Shown one piece after another: positions 1-8,812 of a stretch of DNA of 64,000 bases; the first letter of the stretch is position 1, and every line of letters starts with the position of its first letter. Source of the stretch: Sphingobacterium sp. UGAL515B_05 (GTDB lineage: Bacteria; Bacteroidota; Bacteroidia; Sphingobacteriales; Sphingobacteriaceae). Under the pieces are notes generated by a model. It saw only the letters and a list, made by a program, of their open reading frames with translations, was not told the DNA's origin and ran no database searches. The position numbers were made by a program, and so were the translations under genes. Where the stretch lies: positions 4,526,001 through 4,590,000 of the forward strand of contig NZ_CP109907.1 of assembly GCF_033097525.1 (NCBI RefSeq). Direction: 5' to 3'.

Positions 1-45
1 CAGACCGTGTTCCTTTCTAAGAGGACCTCTTGCAAAAAGAAATTT

Positions 46-1347
46 CTAATACGTTTCGCCTGTTAACTCTTTTAAGCGTATCTCAGATACCTTCGCATCA
101 TATTGTGCTGTATAGCTACGTGTGATTACATTGATGTAGTTTAACTGCGCTGTTCTTACTTCTAAGGTTGTGATGGTACCGATACGGAATTTATCCATCG
201 TGATGTTTAAATTTTCTTTTGCCAGTTCCTCATTTTTCCGTTCTACATTCGCCAGCTCCATATTGGTGATGTAGGTTTGGAATAGGGTTCTGACCTGAGC
301 CTGGATATCTTGTTTTTGTTGCTGTATCTGTAGCTCTGAGCCTTTAATCTGAAATTTGGCAATCCGTTCGTTTCTATTTTGCAGAAATCCATTGAAAATA
401 TTAAGGGAAGCCGATACGCCGTAGGTAAGACCTCTATTTTTGTTTTCTGTCGAGAAACCGAGGGAGGAGTGGGATTCATTCCAGTTGTACCCACTATTTA
501 AGCCAATTTTGGGATAACGTTCGGCCTTAACTGCTTTTAAGTTGAGCTCGGCCACCCGATTGTTGATGATGGCAAGCTGAATCTGCGGATTTTGTCGATC
601 GGCAATTTCGATCAGATTACCAAGTTTAAGATCCGTATCAAGTTTCATTTCGTCTTCAATTTGAAAATCCAGGCTCAAGTCGCGCGTCATCAGCTGATTG
701 AGGTAAGTCTTGGTATTTTTGAAGCTTTCCTGCTGTCTGAGCAGGTTTGTCTGATCGGTATTCAAATCGACTTTTGCATTCAGAAGGTCAAGCTTGGAGC
801 CTTTTCCGATCTCCAGGCGATTTTCGGCAAGCGTGACACGGTATCTCGATAAGGTGATGGTTGTATCCAGGGCATTTAACAGACGCTTTTGCTGCACCAG
901 ATTGTAGTAGGTTGCCATGACTTCGCTGAGCTGGGTAATCACTTGATATTTAATCTCCGCTTCCCCTTGACGTTGTATTTCTTTGAAGCGATCGCGACGG
1001 GCGAACATGCCCAATCCATCGAATATCGTCCAGTTTAGGTTGACTCCATAAGACATGTTATCGTTTTTTGCATTGGAAATCTGCTGTACTTGACCATCTG
1101 CCCTAACCTGTCTTGAGTTCTGGATGGAGTTGCTTCTGTTGAACGATCCTGTTACTGCCGGAAGCATACCAGCGCTTCCTAGGCTGGTATTTTCTATATC
1201 AATATTGTTGTCATTTTTAGCCAAAAGAATATTGAAGTTATTGCTCAACGTTGTTTTTAGCGCATCTTCCAAGGTCAGTATCTCTTGTGCACGAGCTTGA
1301 AACATGATGGAGTAAAGGAATATTAGTAGGATGAAATTTCTCTTCAT
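46..1347 (-). CDS. TolC-family outer membrane efflux protein
   Basis: Outer membrane channel component of a tripartite efflux system, 433 residues from the chosen start. The protein opens with a signal peptide (MKRNFILLIF, cleavage after the ARAQ region) and continues with the two repeated alpha-helical OEP domains typical of TolC/OprM, rich in Gln, Asn and Leu heptads. An in-frame ATG 33 bases upstream exists, but it places MITLKATNNKD before the signal peptide and overlaps the preceding pump gene, so the inner Met is preferred. It is the last gene of an adaptor-pump-channel operon on the minus strand, starting 8 bases after the pump stop. Family assignment is firm; the substrate exported cannot be read from sequence. 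Confidence 0.9.
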   Translation of the reverse strand: MKRNFILLIFLYSIMFQARAQEILTLEDALKTTLSNNFNILLAKNDNNIDIENTSLGSAGMLPAVTGSFNRSNSIQNSRQVRADGQVQQISNAKNDNMSYGVNLNWTIFDGLGMFARRDRFKEIQRQGEAEIKYQVITQLSEVMATYYNLVQQKRLLNALDTTITLSRYRVTLAENRLEIGKGSKLDLLNAKVDLNTDQTNLLRQQESFKNTKTYLNQLMTRDLSLDFQIEDEMKLDTDLKLGNLIEIADRQNPQIQLAIINNRVAELNLKAVKAERYPKIGLNSGYNWNESHSSLGFSTENKNRGLTYGVSASLNIFNGFLQNRNERIAKFQIKGSELQIQQQKQDIQAQVRTLFQTYITNMELANVERKNEELAKENLNITMDKFRIGTITTLEVRTAQLNYINVITRSYTAQYDAKVSEIRLKELTGETY

Positions 1348-1354
1348 GTCTTTA

Positions 1355-4300
1355 TTATTCGTAGCTTTTAATGTTATCAAATTCAGGTCTATGCTTTTTT
1401 TGTCTTGACCACATGTAATAGATTGCCGGGATAATGAACAAGGTTAGGATAAGGGAGAATATTGTACCACCAACGATTACAACCCCCATACCAATTCTAC
1501 TCGTTGAAGCAGCTCCAAGTGACATGGCAATCGGTAATGCACCCAAGGCAATGGCTAGACTTGTCATTAAGATCGGTCTAAGGCGCGATTCGGCAGAGTG
1601 CATAATGGCCTCAAATTTTTCCATTCCCTCTTCGCGCATCTGGTTGGCAAACTCAACAATCAAGATACCGTTTTTGGTCACGAGACCGATAAGCATAATG
1701 GTTCCAATTTGGCTGAAAATATTCCAGGTTTGATCAAATAACCATAGACTTATCAGTGCTCCGGCAACGGCCATGGGTACTGTAAGGATGATGATAAATG
1801 GGTCGAGGAAGCTTTCAAATTGAGCTGCTAAGATCAGGTAGATAAGCAACAAAGCAAGGCCAAAGGCAAATAGTGTATTGGAACTACTTTCAACGAAGTC
1901 ACGTGATTCGCCGCTGAGGTCGGTGGTGAAACTCTGATCGAGTACCTTTTCTTTTATGCGATCCATTGCTGCGATTCCGTCACTCATACTCATGCCTGGC
2001 GCCAAACCGGCTGAAACTGTAGCCGACATGTAACGGTTATTGTGGTAGAGTTGAGGAGGGCTGCTTTCTTCCTTAACGCTTACAACGTTGTCTAACTGGA
2101 TAAGCTGTCCGAGGTTATTACGCACGTAAATTGACGCAAGGTCTGTAGGTGTGGCTCTACGGTCGTTTTCAACCTGGCCTATGACCTGATATTGTTTTCC
2201 ATCACGCATAAAATAAGCGAAACGCTGGCCGCTTAGTAATAATTGGAGGGACTGCGAAACGTCAAGTACGGAAACGCCCAGACTGAGGGCTTTCAGACGA
2301 TCAATTTCAACATGCAGTTCGGGTTTGTTGAACTTCAAGTTGATGTCCGTTGTGGAGAATGCCGGATCGCTATTGACCTCATTCATAAATTCGGGTATCT
2401 TTTCCTGAAGTTTTTCAAAATTTTGTGCCTGGATAATGTACTGAACAGGTAATCCACCTCTGCGATTCATGGATATCGTTGGCGTTTGCGAAACATTGAC
2501 GCGGACACCATCGTATTTTTTTGTCCATTTGGTCAGTTCTTTTGCAATATCATCCTGAGACTTTTTACGTTCACTGGGATCTACCAGTGTCATCCGTATA
2601 CGTCCGGAGTTGACTGAGCTTGCGCCGAAACCCGGAGAAGTAATGTTTAAACTGATTTTGTTCTCAGGAATGGAATCGTAGACCAATTTGTCCAATTCCT
2701 GCATGTATCGGTCCATGTATTCATAAGTGGCACCTTCAGGGCCCGTCACATTGACAGAAATGCTGCTTCTGTCGTCATAGGGCGCCGTTTCTTTTTTAAT
2801 GGAGGAGAAAAGGATGCCAATAATCACAAAACACAAGATCAGAATTGGAAAGCTTATCCATTTGAATTTCATGAATTTTTCTAGCGCATTGGCATAACCT
2901 TTATTCATTTTGACGAACATGGGTTCTGTCCAATCGTAAAATTTCGTCTTCTTATGTCCACCGCCTTTGATTAGATAGGCATTGAGCATCGGTGTGAGGG
3001 TAAGGGAAACAAATGCGGAAACCAATACAGCCGAAGCGATGACGACACCAAACTCCCGGAATAGCCGTCCAACGAATCCCTGAAGAAATATAACGGGTAA
3101 GAATACGGCTGCAAGTGTAATTGAAATGGAGATAACGGCAAAGAATATTTCTTTAGATCCTTTTAGAGCAGCCTCAATAGGGGACATTCCCTCTTCAACT
3201 TTCTTGAAGATATTTTCGGTAACAACAATACCGTCGTCGACGACAAGCCCCGTCGCGAGTACAATAGCGAGTAGCGTCAGTACATTGATGGAAAATCCAA
3301 AAATATACATAATAAAGAATGTCGCGATCAAAGACACGGGAATATCCAGAAGAGGTCGTAGGGCTATGCCCCAGTCGCGGAAGAAAAAATAGATAATCAA
3401 GGTGACCAGAATGATCGAAATCAGGAGCGTCTCGGCAACTTCCTCAACAGATTTTTTAATGAATGTCGTATTATCAGAAGCGATGTTGAGTATAATATCC
3501 TGGGGCAAATCTTCTTTGATCTGATCGAGCATTTTATAGAAATTGTTGGCAATATCGAGGTAATTTGTTCCCGGTTGAGGAATAATGGCAATACCGACCA
3601 GCTGTTTACCATTACTGACCATTTTTGTTTCGAGATTTTCAGCATCTATTTCTGCCCGGCCAATGTCGATGAATTTAACGATGCGGCTGCTGTCGGCTTT
3701 TAGAATGATATCATTGAATTGCTCGGGTGTGGAAAGATTTCCTACTGTTTTTACGGTAAGCTCAGTGGTGTTGCCGACAATCTTTCCAGAAGGCAATTCA
3801 ACGTTTTGATTATTCAATGCCGTACGAATATCCGAAGCGGTGATACCATAGGCGGCCATACGGTCGGGGTTGAGCCACAGACGCATGGCATAGCGTTTTT
3901 GACCATAGATCTGTGTGCTGCTGACACCGGGGATGGTTTGCAACCTTTCGGAAATCACATTTTCGGCGTAGTCGCTCAGCGAAAGTTTATCGCGCGTCTC
4001 ACTTTGCAGTGTTAATGTAATAATGGGATCGGAGTCCGCATCGGCTTTGGATACCACCGGCGGGGCATCAATATCCTGTGGCAGGCTTCGCACGGCTTGG
4101 GATACTTTATCCCGGACATCATTTGCGGCTTCCTCAAGGTTCTTTTTTAAATCAAACTCAATGGTGATATTACTGGATCCCTGATTGCTCGAAGAAGAGA
4201 TGTTGCGGATACCATCGATCGAGTTTATGGCCTTTTCTAGCGGCTCGGTAATCTGAGATTCAATGATATCTGGATTGGCGCCGGCATAATTTGTTCTGAC

Positions 4301-4438
4301 GGAAACAATCGCTGGGTCAATAGAGGGGTATTCGCGTACACCCAGAAAACTAAAACCAATATAGCCAAATAATATGATGGTAATATTGACGACAATAGTT
4401 AAAACAGGGCGTTTAATAAAAACTGCAGATAAATTCAT
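1355..4438 (-). CDS. RND-family efflux pump inner membrane permease (AcrB/MexB type)
   Basis: Proton-driven inner membrane pump of about 1027 residues, the normal length for hydrophobe/amphiphile RND transporters. It begins MNLSAVFIKRPVLTIVV, the classical RND N-terminus, has the Asp pair of TM4 in GLVVDDGIVVTENI, two large periplasmic loops and two blocks of transmembrane helices. The reading frame extends two codons upstream to a TTG; the ATG at 4438 is taken as the start because it matches the family. It lies 6 bases downstream of the adaptor gene and 8 bases upstream of the TolC-like gene, so the three form one transcription unit. Drug or detergent efflux is the usual role; the actual substrates are unknown. 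Confidence 0.93.
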   Translation of the reverse strand: MNLSAVFIKRPVLTIVVNITIILFGYIGFSFLGVREYPSIDPAIVSVRTNYAGANPDIIESQITEPLEKAINSIDGIRNISSSSNQGSSNITIEFDLKKNLEEAANDVRDKVSQAVRSLPQDIDAPPVVSKADADSDPIITLTLQSETRDKLSLSDYAENVISERLQTIPGVSSTQIYGQKRYAMRLWLNPDRMAAYGITASDIRTALNNQNVELPSGKIVGNTTELTVKTVGNLSTPEQFNDIILKADSSRIVKFIDIGRAEIDAENLETKMVSNGKQLVGIAIIPQPGTNYLDIANNFYKMLDQIKEDLPQDIILNIASDNTTFIKKSVEEVAETLLISIILVTLIIYFFFRDWGIALRPLLDIPVSLIATFFIMYIFGFSINVLTLLAIVLATGLVVDDGIVVTENIFKKVEEGMSPIEAALKGSKEIFFAVISISITLAAVFLPVIFLQGFVGRLFREFGVVIASAVLVSAFVSLTLTPMLNAYLIKGGGHKKTKFYDWTEPMFVKMNKGYANALEKFMKFKWISFPILILCFVIIGILFSSIKKETAPYDDRSSISVNVTGPEGATYEYMDRYMQELDKLVYDSIPENKISLNITSPGFGASSVNSGRIRMTLVDPSERKKSQDDIAKELTKWTKKYDGVRVNVSQTPTISMNRRGGLPVQYIIQAQNFEKLQEKIPEFMNEVNSDPAFSTTDINLKFNKPELHVEIDRLKALSLGVSVLDVSQSLQLLLSGQRFAYFMRDGKQYQVIGQVENDRRATPTDLASIYVRNNLGQLIQLDNVVSVKEESSPPQLYHNNRYMSATVSAGLAPGMSMSDGIAAMDRIKEKVLDQSFTTDLSGESRDFVESSSNTLFAFGLALLLIYLILAAQFESFLDPFIIILTVPMAVAGALISLWLFDQTWNIFSQIGTIMLIGLVTKNGILIVEFANQMREEGMEKFEAIMHSAESRLRPILMTSLAIALGALPIAMSLGAASTSRIGMGVVIVGGTIFSLILTLFIIPAIYYMWSRQKKHRPEFDNIKSYE

Positions 4439-4444
4439 GTACAA

Positions 4445-5506
4445 CTAGTTAGCTAATGATACCTTAACTTTTACTCCATCTTTTAAAGACAGAACGCCCG
4501 TGGTTAAAACGGTGTCACCGGCACTGATGCCAGAGAGAATGACGATGTCTTTGTCGGTACGCGCACCAGTTTCAACCTTCACTTCCTTGGCAAGGCCATG
4601 CTGTAATACAAATACCTTTTTTCCATCCTGTACGGGAACAATGGCTTCTGTTGGAATGGATATCGCATCGTTTTCCACTTCGATCGGCACAATCACATTG
4701 ACAAAGGATCCGACTTTCAATTTGCCCTGATCGTTCGTTGCTCTCGCGCGGACGTTGAGTGTTCTGGTGTTAAGTGATACTTGCGGTTCAACGGCGTAAA
4801 TATTTGCTTTGATGACGGTTGGGTCGTTGGCAACGCTGAACTCAATGGGCATGTTTATTTTAACAATATTGCTGTATTTTTCAGGAACTGCAAAAGTAAT
4901 TTTGACAAGATTGTCCTTCACTAAATTTGTAATCAGGGTACTGGATGAGACAATGGCACCTACAGAAATATTTCGAAGTCCAATCATGCCACTAAAAGGG
5001 GCGCGGATGGTTGTTTTGGATATTTGTGCCTGAATCAACTGGATCTGTGCTAAGGAGGTTTTTAAAGCTGCACTGGCTATATCAAACTCCTCCTGACTGA
5101 TTGCTCCTTTTTGCAGCAGCAGTTTGGCCCGACGTTCATTTTCGGCATTCAGCTGGTTTGTTGTTTGTGCTTGTCTTAATTGTGCCTGAAGTTCAATATC
5201 ATCAATCTTGATCAAGGGTTCGCCCTGTTTGATGCGCTGCCCTTCGGAGAAATAGATTTTGGTGATTCGACCACTTACTTCACTTCTGATTTCAACCTGC
5301 TCTTCCGCGTCAATGCTTCCCGAGAGATTAATGGATCGGTCGGCGACGGAAGATTTGGCAATGATAGCCTGTGCGGGGACTGGCATATCTTTCTTCCCAT
5401 TGGGCTTATCAGCTTCATTTTTGTCTTTTTTAGCAGTTATCAGAAAGTATCCACCTCCAAACACAGCACAAGCCAAAAGAAGGTAAATGATCGATTTTTT
5501 ATTCAT
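4445..5506 (-). CDS. RND efflux periplasmic adaptor subunit (membrane fusion protein)
   Basis: Periplasmic adaptor (HlyD/AcrA type), 353 residues, that bridges the pump and the TolC-like channel. One N-terminal membrane anchor (about residues 5-24) is followed by a lipoyl/barrel-sandwich half (GRITKIYFSEGQRIKQGEPL), a short coiled-coil hairpin (about 110-155), the second lipoyl half (IRAPFSGMIG) and beta-barrel and membrane-proximal domains. The first Cys is in LLLAC, a poor lipobox, so a simple anchor is more likely than lipidation. It is the first gene of the efflux operon; no linked regulator (TetR or two-component) is visible next to it. Confidence 0.92.
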   Translation of the reverse strand: MNKKSIIYLLLACAVFGGGYFLITAKKDKNEADKPNGKKDMPVPAQAIIAKSSVADRSINLSGSIDAEEQVEIRSEVSGRITKIYFSEGQRIKQGEPLIKIDDIELQAQLRQAQTTNQLNAENERRAKLLLQKGAISQEEFDIASAALKTSLAQIQLIQAQISKTTIRAPFSGMIGLRNISVGAIVSSSTLITNLVKDNLVKITFAVPEKYSNIVKINMPIEFSVANDPTVIKANIYAVEPQVSLNTRTLNVRARATNDQGKLKVGSFVNVIVPIEVENDAISIPTEAIVPVQDGKKVFVLQHGLAKEVKVETGARTDKDIVILSGISAGDTVLTTGVLSLKDGVKVKVSLAN

Positions 5507-5650
5507 ACGGTATAGTCTCTTATGTACTTTTTACATTTAACGGGTAAATATAGGTTTAATATTATGCCAATATCAGTTGTCAAAAGGATTTTACAATACG
5601 ACAAAAGCTGCAAATGGACATCGAAATGGGGGTAATTGGAACGATTGGAA

Positions 5651-5686
5651 ATAAAAAAAGCCAGAAATAATTTTCCAGCTTTATTG
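5651..5686 (-). terminator. Putative terminator of the THX gene
   Basis: Just after the THX stop codon the minus strand carries AAAGC and GAAA arms pairing with TTTC and GCTTT, with one internal mismatch, followed by a run of T. It is an imperfect but plausible intrinsic terminator. Confidence 0.45.
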
Positions 5687-5690
5687 TTAA

Positions 5691-5843
5691 CTATTTTTTT
5701 GATTTTGTTTTTTGTGCCACTTCTGTTGAAGCCTCATTTTTTACTTTTGGCTTAATGTCTGATTTCGATAGATGTGGTCTTCTTTTTCCAAAAGAGCCAT
5801 TTGATATTTTTCCTCTTCTGGTCTTGATGTCACCTTTTCCCAT
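5691..5843 (-). CDS. 30S ribosomal protein THX
   Basis: A 50-residue, strongly basic protein read on the minus strand: it starts MGKGDIKTRRGKISNGSFGK, continues with RRPHLSK and ends in a Lys-rich tail (KTKSKK). This matches the small ribosomal protein THX of Bacteroidota, which sits in the head of the 30S subunit. It is a free-standing gene in the 420-bp interval between the efflux operon and the membrane protein gene at 5927, with an AT-rich upstream region containing TATAATTTG, close to the TAnnTTTG -7 element. Its shortness makes it easy to miss. The identification rests on the characteristic N-terminal GKGDxKTRRGKI pattern. Confidence 0.9.
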   Translation of the reverse strand: MGKGDIKTRRGKISNGSFGKRRPHLSKSDIKPKVKNEASTEVAQKTKSKK

Positions 5844-5926
5844 AGCGTAAAATATTTTGGTTTTAACAAATTATATTGAATACCTAAATATAACACTTTC
5901 TTTTGGGATGTCCAACCTCTTCATTA

Positions 5927-6529
5927 CTAAATGATTGGAAAAATACGCTTTTGAATAGTTACGTTGAAGTTTTGGTCAATCGTGTCGAAAAATAAATTGT
6001 TGACGGGCTTGTTTTCAGCGACTAAATAGGGGATTTCCAATATTTTGTTCTTTAACTTGATACGGTAGTAGCCGTATAGTAAACCTTTGGTCGTTTGAAT
6101 TGATTCGATTTTCTGAACGGCTTCTATGTCCATAAAAATGTTAAAAGTATAATTTTCTCCTTTAAGCTGCTCAATAAAAACCGCATTGGTTTTTGCATTG
6201 TACCATATTTGTTGGCTTTTGAGCTTACTAAAGTGGTTGTTGAACAGAAAGAGATAGCCCAGCAGGAAAAAAGCAATCGGAAGCAGGAACAAGACAATTT
6301 TTATTTTCATGAACAACAATACGGTGATCAAAATAAGGATAATACCCATTACGGCATTGGAAACGCTCTTCTTTAGATTTGTCTGGATGACTGGCGTTGA
6401 AGCTTCAATCAACTGAAAACCTGATTTTAAATTTCTGGACATATCCTCGGTAAACCCAAATAGACTGAATTTTTTGCGTATCATCAGATAAGCAATAAGA
6501 ACAATAAGCCCAATGATCAAAAACCGCAT
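5927..6529 (-). CDS. Unrecognised membrane protein, 200 residues
   Basis: I do not recognise this family. The protein has an N-terminal hydrophobic helix (about residues 2-18) and a long hydrophobic stretch (about 66-92) that could be two helices, followed by a soluble C-terminal half rich in Lys, Ile and Asn. The C-terminal part (YNAKTNAVFIEQLKGENYTF) resembles a small beta-rich domain. It lies 9 bases downstream of panB in the same direction and is probably co-transcribed, though no functional link to pantothenate synthesis is apparent. The length and coherent hydrophobicity pattern support a real gene. Confidence 0.7.
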   Translation of the reverse strand: MRFLIIGLIVLIAYLMIRKKFSLFGFTEDMSRNLKSGFQLIEASTPVIQTNLKKSVSNAVMGIILILITVLLFMKIKIVLFLLPIAFFLLGYLFLFNNHFSKLKSQQIWYNAKTNAVFIEQLKGENYTFNIFMDIEAVQKIESIQTTKGLLYGYYRIKLKNKILEIPYLVAENKPVNNLFFDTIDQNFNVTIQKRIFPII

Positions 6530-6538
6530 ATTTTTCTT

Positions 6539-7354
6539 CTAGTATTGTTCGTCTTCGTTCGGATATTGTACTGCTTTTACTTCGGCCACATAGTTAGCTA
6601 CTGCCGTGGTTATTTGTTCGTGCAGGTTAGCGAAGTGACGCATAAATTTTGGTTTGAAATCGGCATTCATACCAAGCATATCGTTAATCACAAGGACTTG
6701 TCCATCGCAATCCGGCCCGGCCCCAATACCAACAGTTGGAATCACCAATTTTTCGGTTACTGTTTTAGCTAATTTTGCTGGTATCTTTTCCAGAACAATT
6801 GCAAAACAGCCCGCCTCCTGCAGCGCGAGTGCATCTTCTATTAATTTAGCGGCTTCCTGTTCTTCTTTTGCCCGCACACCAAAATTTCCAAATTTATTGA
6901 TGGATTGGGGAGTCAAGCCCAGGTGTCCACATACAGGAATGCCTCCGGCGATGATTTTTTTGATGTTTTCGATGATTTCAAGGCCACCTTCCAGTTTCAA
7001 TGCGTGCGCACCCGATTCTTTCATCATGCGTACAGCTGCATTGTAAGCCTCATTAGCCGACCCTTGATAAGATCCAAATGGCAAATCTGCTAATACCATG
7101 GCACGCTCGGTACCCCTAGCAACGGCAGCGGCATGGTAGATCATATTATCTAGGGTGATAGGCAAGGTAGTTTCGTAGCCAGCAAATACGTTGGCTGCGG
7201 AATCTCCAATCAAAATAACGTCAACACCAGCTTGATCTACCATTTTGGCCATGGAGTAATCATAGCTTGTAAGCATAGAAATCTTTTCCTGACGTTCTTT
7301 CATGGCTTGCAGCATTGCTGTGCTTACTCGTTTCATTTCTTTGTTTACAGACAT
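6539..7354 (-). CDS. panB: 3-methyl-2-oxobutanoate hydroxymethyltransferase
   Basis: Cytoplasmic enzyme of pantothenate/coenzyme A synthesis: transfers a hydroxymethyl group from methylenetetrahydrofolate to 2-oxoisovalerate, giving ketopantoate. The 271-residue protein has the family landmarks in order: LTSYDYSMAKMVDQAG, the metal-binding Asp in LIGDSAANVFAGY (about D51), LPFGSYQ, GHLGLTPQS, the catalytic Glu region VLEKIP, and IGIGAGPDCDGQVLV. Length is normal. It is divergent from the pseudouridine synthase gene and precedes the unrecognised membrane protein gene. panC is not in the window. Confidence 0.96.
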   Translation of the reverse strand: MSVNKEMKRVSTAMLQAMKERQEKISMLTSYDYSMAKMVDQAGVDVILIGDSAANVFAGYETTLPITLDNMIYHAAAVARGTERAMVLADLPFGSYQGSANEAYNAAVRMMKESGAHALKLEGGLEIIENIKKIIAGGIPVCGHLGLTPQSINKFGNFGVRAKEEQEAAKLIEDALALQEAGCFAIVLEKIPAKLAKTVTEKLVIPTVGIGAGPDCDGQVLVINDMLGMNADFKPKFMRHFANLHEQITTAVANYVAEVKAVQYPNEDEQY

Positions 7355-7398
7355 CTTAACTTATATTGTGTGTTCAAAAGTAAGCTTTTTATCATACA

Positions 7399-7433
7399 TT
7401 GACCAATATTCTGCCTTGTGTTTTGTATTTTTG
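7399..7433 (+). promoter_or_regulatory. Promoter of the pseudouridine synthase gene, predicted leaderless
   Basis: A -7 element TATTTTTG (7426-7433) matches the Bacteroidota consensus TAnnTTTG and ends 4 bases before the ATG at 7438, so transcription should begin at or very near the start codon. A possible -33 TTG lies at 7399-7401, 24 bases upstream, which is longer than the usual spacing. Confidence 0.55.
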
Positions 7434-7437
7434 CAGA

Positions 7438-8181
7438 ATGATACAAAATGAGACTCGTCTATTTAAATTCCCCAAATTTTCAGAATTAATCATCCATGAG
7501 GATGAAAATTTGATTGTTATCAATAAACCGCCGTTTGTCGCTTCTTTAGATGAACGTGAGGGTGGGGAGGTCAATATTCTTCGCTTGGCGAAGAAATATC
7601 ATCCTGATGCACAGGTGTGCCACCGCCTGGATAAAGAGACCTCGGGTATTTTATTAATTGCAAAAAATCCAGAAACATACCGTACAATTTCCATTGCATT
7701 TGAAAAAAGAAAAGTCAATAAGATTTATCATGCAATCATAGGTGGTACACATACTTTTCAGGATTTGCTTGTCGATTTGCCTATCTTGAACCAAGGCAAT
7801 AAAAATGTATCTATTGATCGTGCAAACGGCAAACCGGCAGAGACCATCTTCAATTCGATCAAATACTACAAGAATTATACTTTAGTGGAATGTAAACCCA
7901 TTACAGGACGTATGCACCAAATCCGCATTCACCTAGCGACACAACATGCCGCTATTGTGGGGGATGACATGTATCGCGGTAAACCTGTGTATTTGTCCCA
8001 AATTAAAAAAAGAGGATATACATTATCCAAAGATGAAGAGGAACAACCCATTATGAAGCGTTTTGCACTGCATTCAAAACATGTTGAATTTGAGTTGAAC
8101 GGAGTTAAGATGGCTTTTGAGGCACCTTATCCAAAGGATTTTGCGACCTTGTTGAAGCTGTTGGATAAGTTTGATTCTTAA
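7438..8181 (+). CDS. RluA-family pseudouridine synthase
   Basis: RNA-modifying enzyme that isomerises uridine to pseudouridine in rRNA or tRNA. The 247-residue protein has the catalytic motif HRLDKETSG (Asp about residue 65), the N-terminal INKPPF motif, and ITGRMHQIRIHLA near the C-terminus, all diagnostic of the RluA/RluC/RluD family. No S4 RNA-binding domain is present, so it is closer to RluA/TruC-like members. The frame is open 39 bases further upstream, but a -7 promoter element lies between that position and the ATG at 7438, so the later start is chosen. The exact RNA target cannot be assigned. Confidence 0.9.
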   Translation: MIQNETRLFKFPKFSELIIHEDENLIVINKPPFVASLDEREGGEVNILRLAKKYHPDAQVCHRLDKETSGILLIAKNPETYRTISIAFEKRKVNKIYHAIIGGTHTFQDLLVDLPILNQGNKNVSIDRANGKPAETIFNSIKYYKNYTLVECKPITGRMHQIRIHLATQHAAIVGDDMYRGKPVYLSQIKKRGYTLSKDEEEQPIMKRFALHSKHVEFELNGVKMAFEAPYPKDFATLLKLLDKFDS

Positions 8182-8195
8182 TAGCGGGATTACCT

Positions 8196-8789
8196 ATGAG
8201 TCCGAAGACAAAAAAGATAATCGGAAACGTTGTATTTGTACTGCTCATCGGTTTATTGATCTGGCCAACAAGTAGAAGTTATTTTCAGCAATTTTTAATG
8301 AAAATGGGTTTTTTCAAACCTATTCTAGAGCTTAATTCAGCTTCTAAAGAATCTGATTGGATGGCTCCAGAGGGTGCATTCAATCATGTCTCCTTTGTCA
8401 ATTCGCTGGGCGAAACAGTCAAGGTGGCAGATCTGAAGGGAAAAGTGGTTTTTATTAATTTTTGGGCAACGTGGTGCGCACCTTGTCGCGCAGAAATGCC
8501 TTCGATCAATGTACTCTATGATCGCTATAAAGATAATCCAAATATAGTGTTTTTGATTGTGGAGATAGAAGGCAGCAAAGCAAAGGCCGAGGCTTTTATG
8601 AAGGAACAGCAGCTGACCTTGCCAGTTAGTTTCCCAAATAGCGATATTCCGAAAGAGTGGCTCTCGGGACTCATTCCTTCAACGGTGATATTGGACAAAG
8701 CGGGTAAGGTAGCGACACGGCATGAAGGTATGGCGAATTATTCAAGCCCTGATGTAGGTAAATTTATTCAAGATTTAATCAATAAATAA
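8196..8789 (+). CDS. TlpA-family thiol-disulfide thioredoxin-like protein
   Basis: Membrane-anchored periplasmic thioredoxin of 197 residues. An N-terminal transmembrane helix (about 10-24) is followed by a thioredoxin fold with active site WCAPC (Cys 94 and 97), preceded by the family signature VVFINFWATW, and a cis-proline loop GLIPSTVI. TlpA/ResA proteins reduce disulfides in cytochrome c maturation and other envelope proteins. It starts 14 bases after the pseudouridine synthase stop and 24 bases before pyrF, so the three genes are probably one operon; the function of that grouping is not obvious. Confidence 0.9.
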   Translation: MSPKTKKIIGNVVFVLLIGLLIWPTSRSYFQQFLMKMGFFKPILELNSASKESDWMAPEGAFNHVSFVNSLGETVKVADLKGKVVFINFWATWCAPCRAEMPSINVLYDRYKDNPNIVFLIVEIEGSKAKAEAFMKEQQLTLPVSFPNSDIPKEWLSGLIPSTVILDKAGKVATRHEGMANYSSPDVGKFIQDLINK

Positions 8790-8812
8790 TTTTTAAGATC
8801 TCTAAATATAGC

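Noticed and set aside
18..30. AAGAGGACCTCTT palindrome at the window edge
   Set aside because: Possible terminator of the TolC-like gene, but the loop is too small and no T tract follows; the window is cut here.
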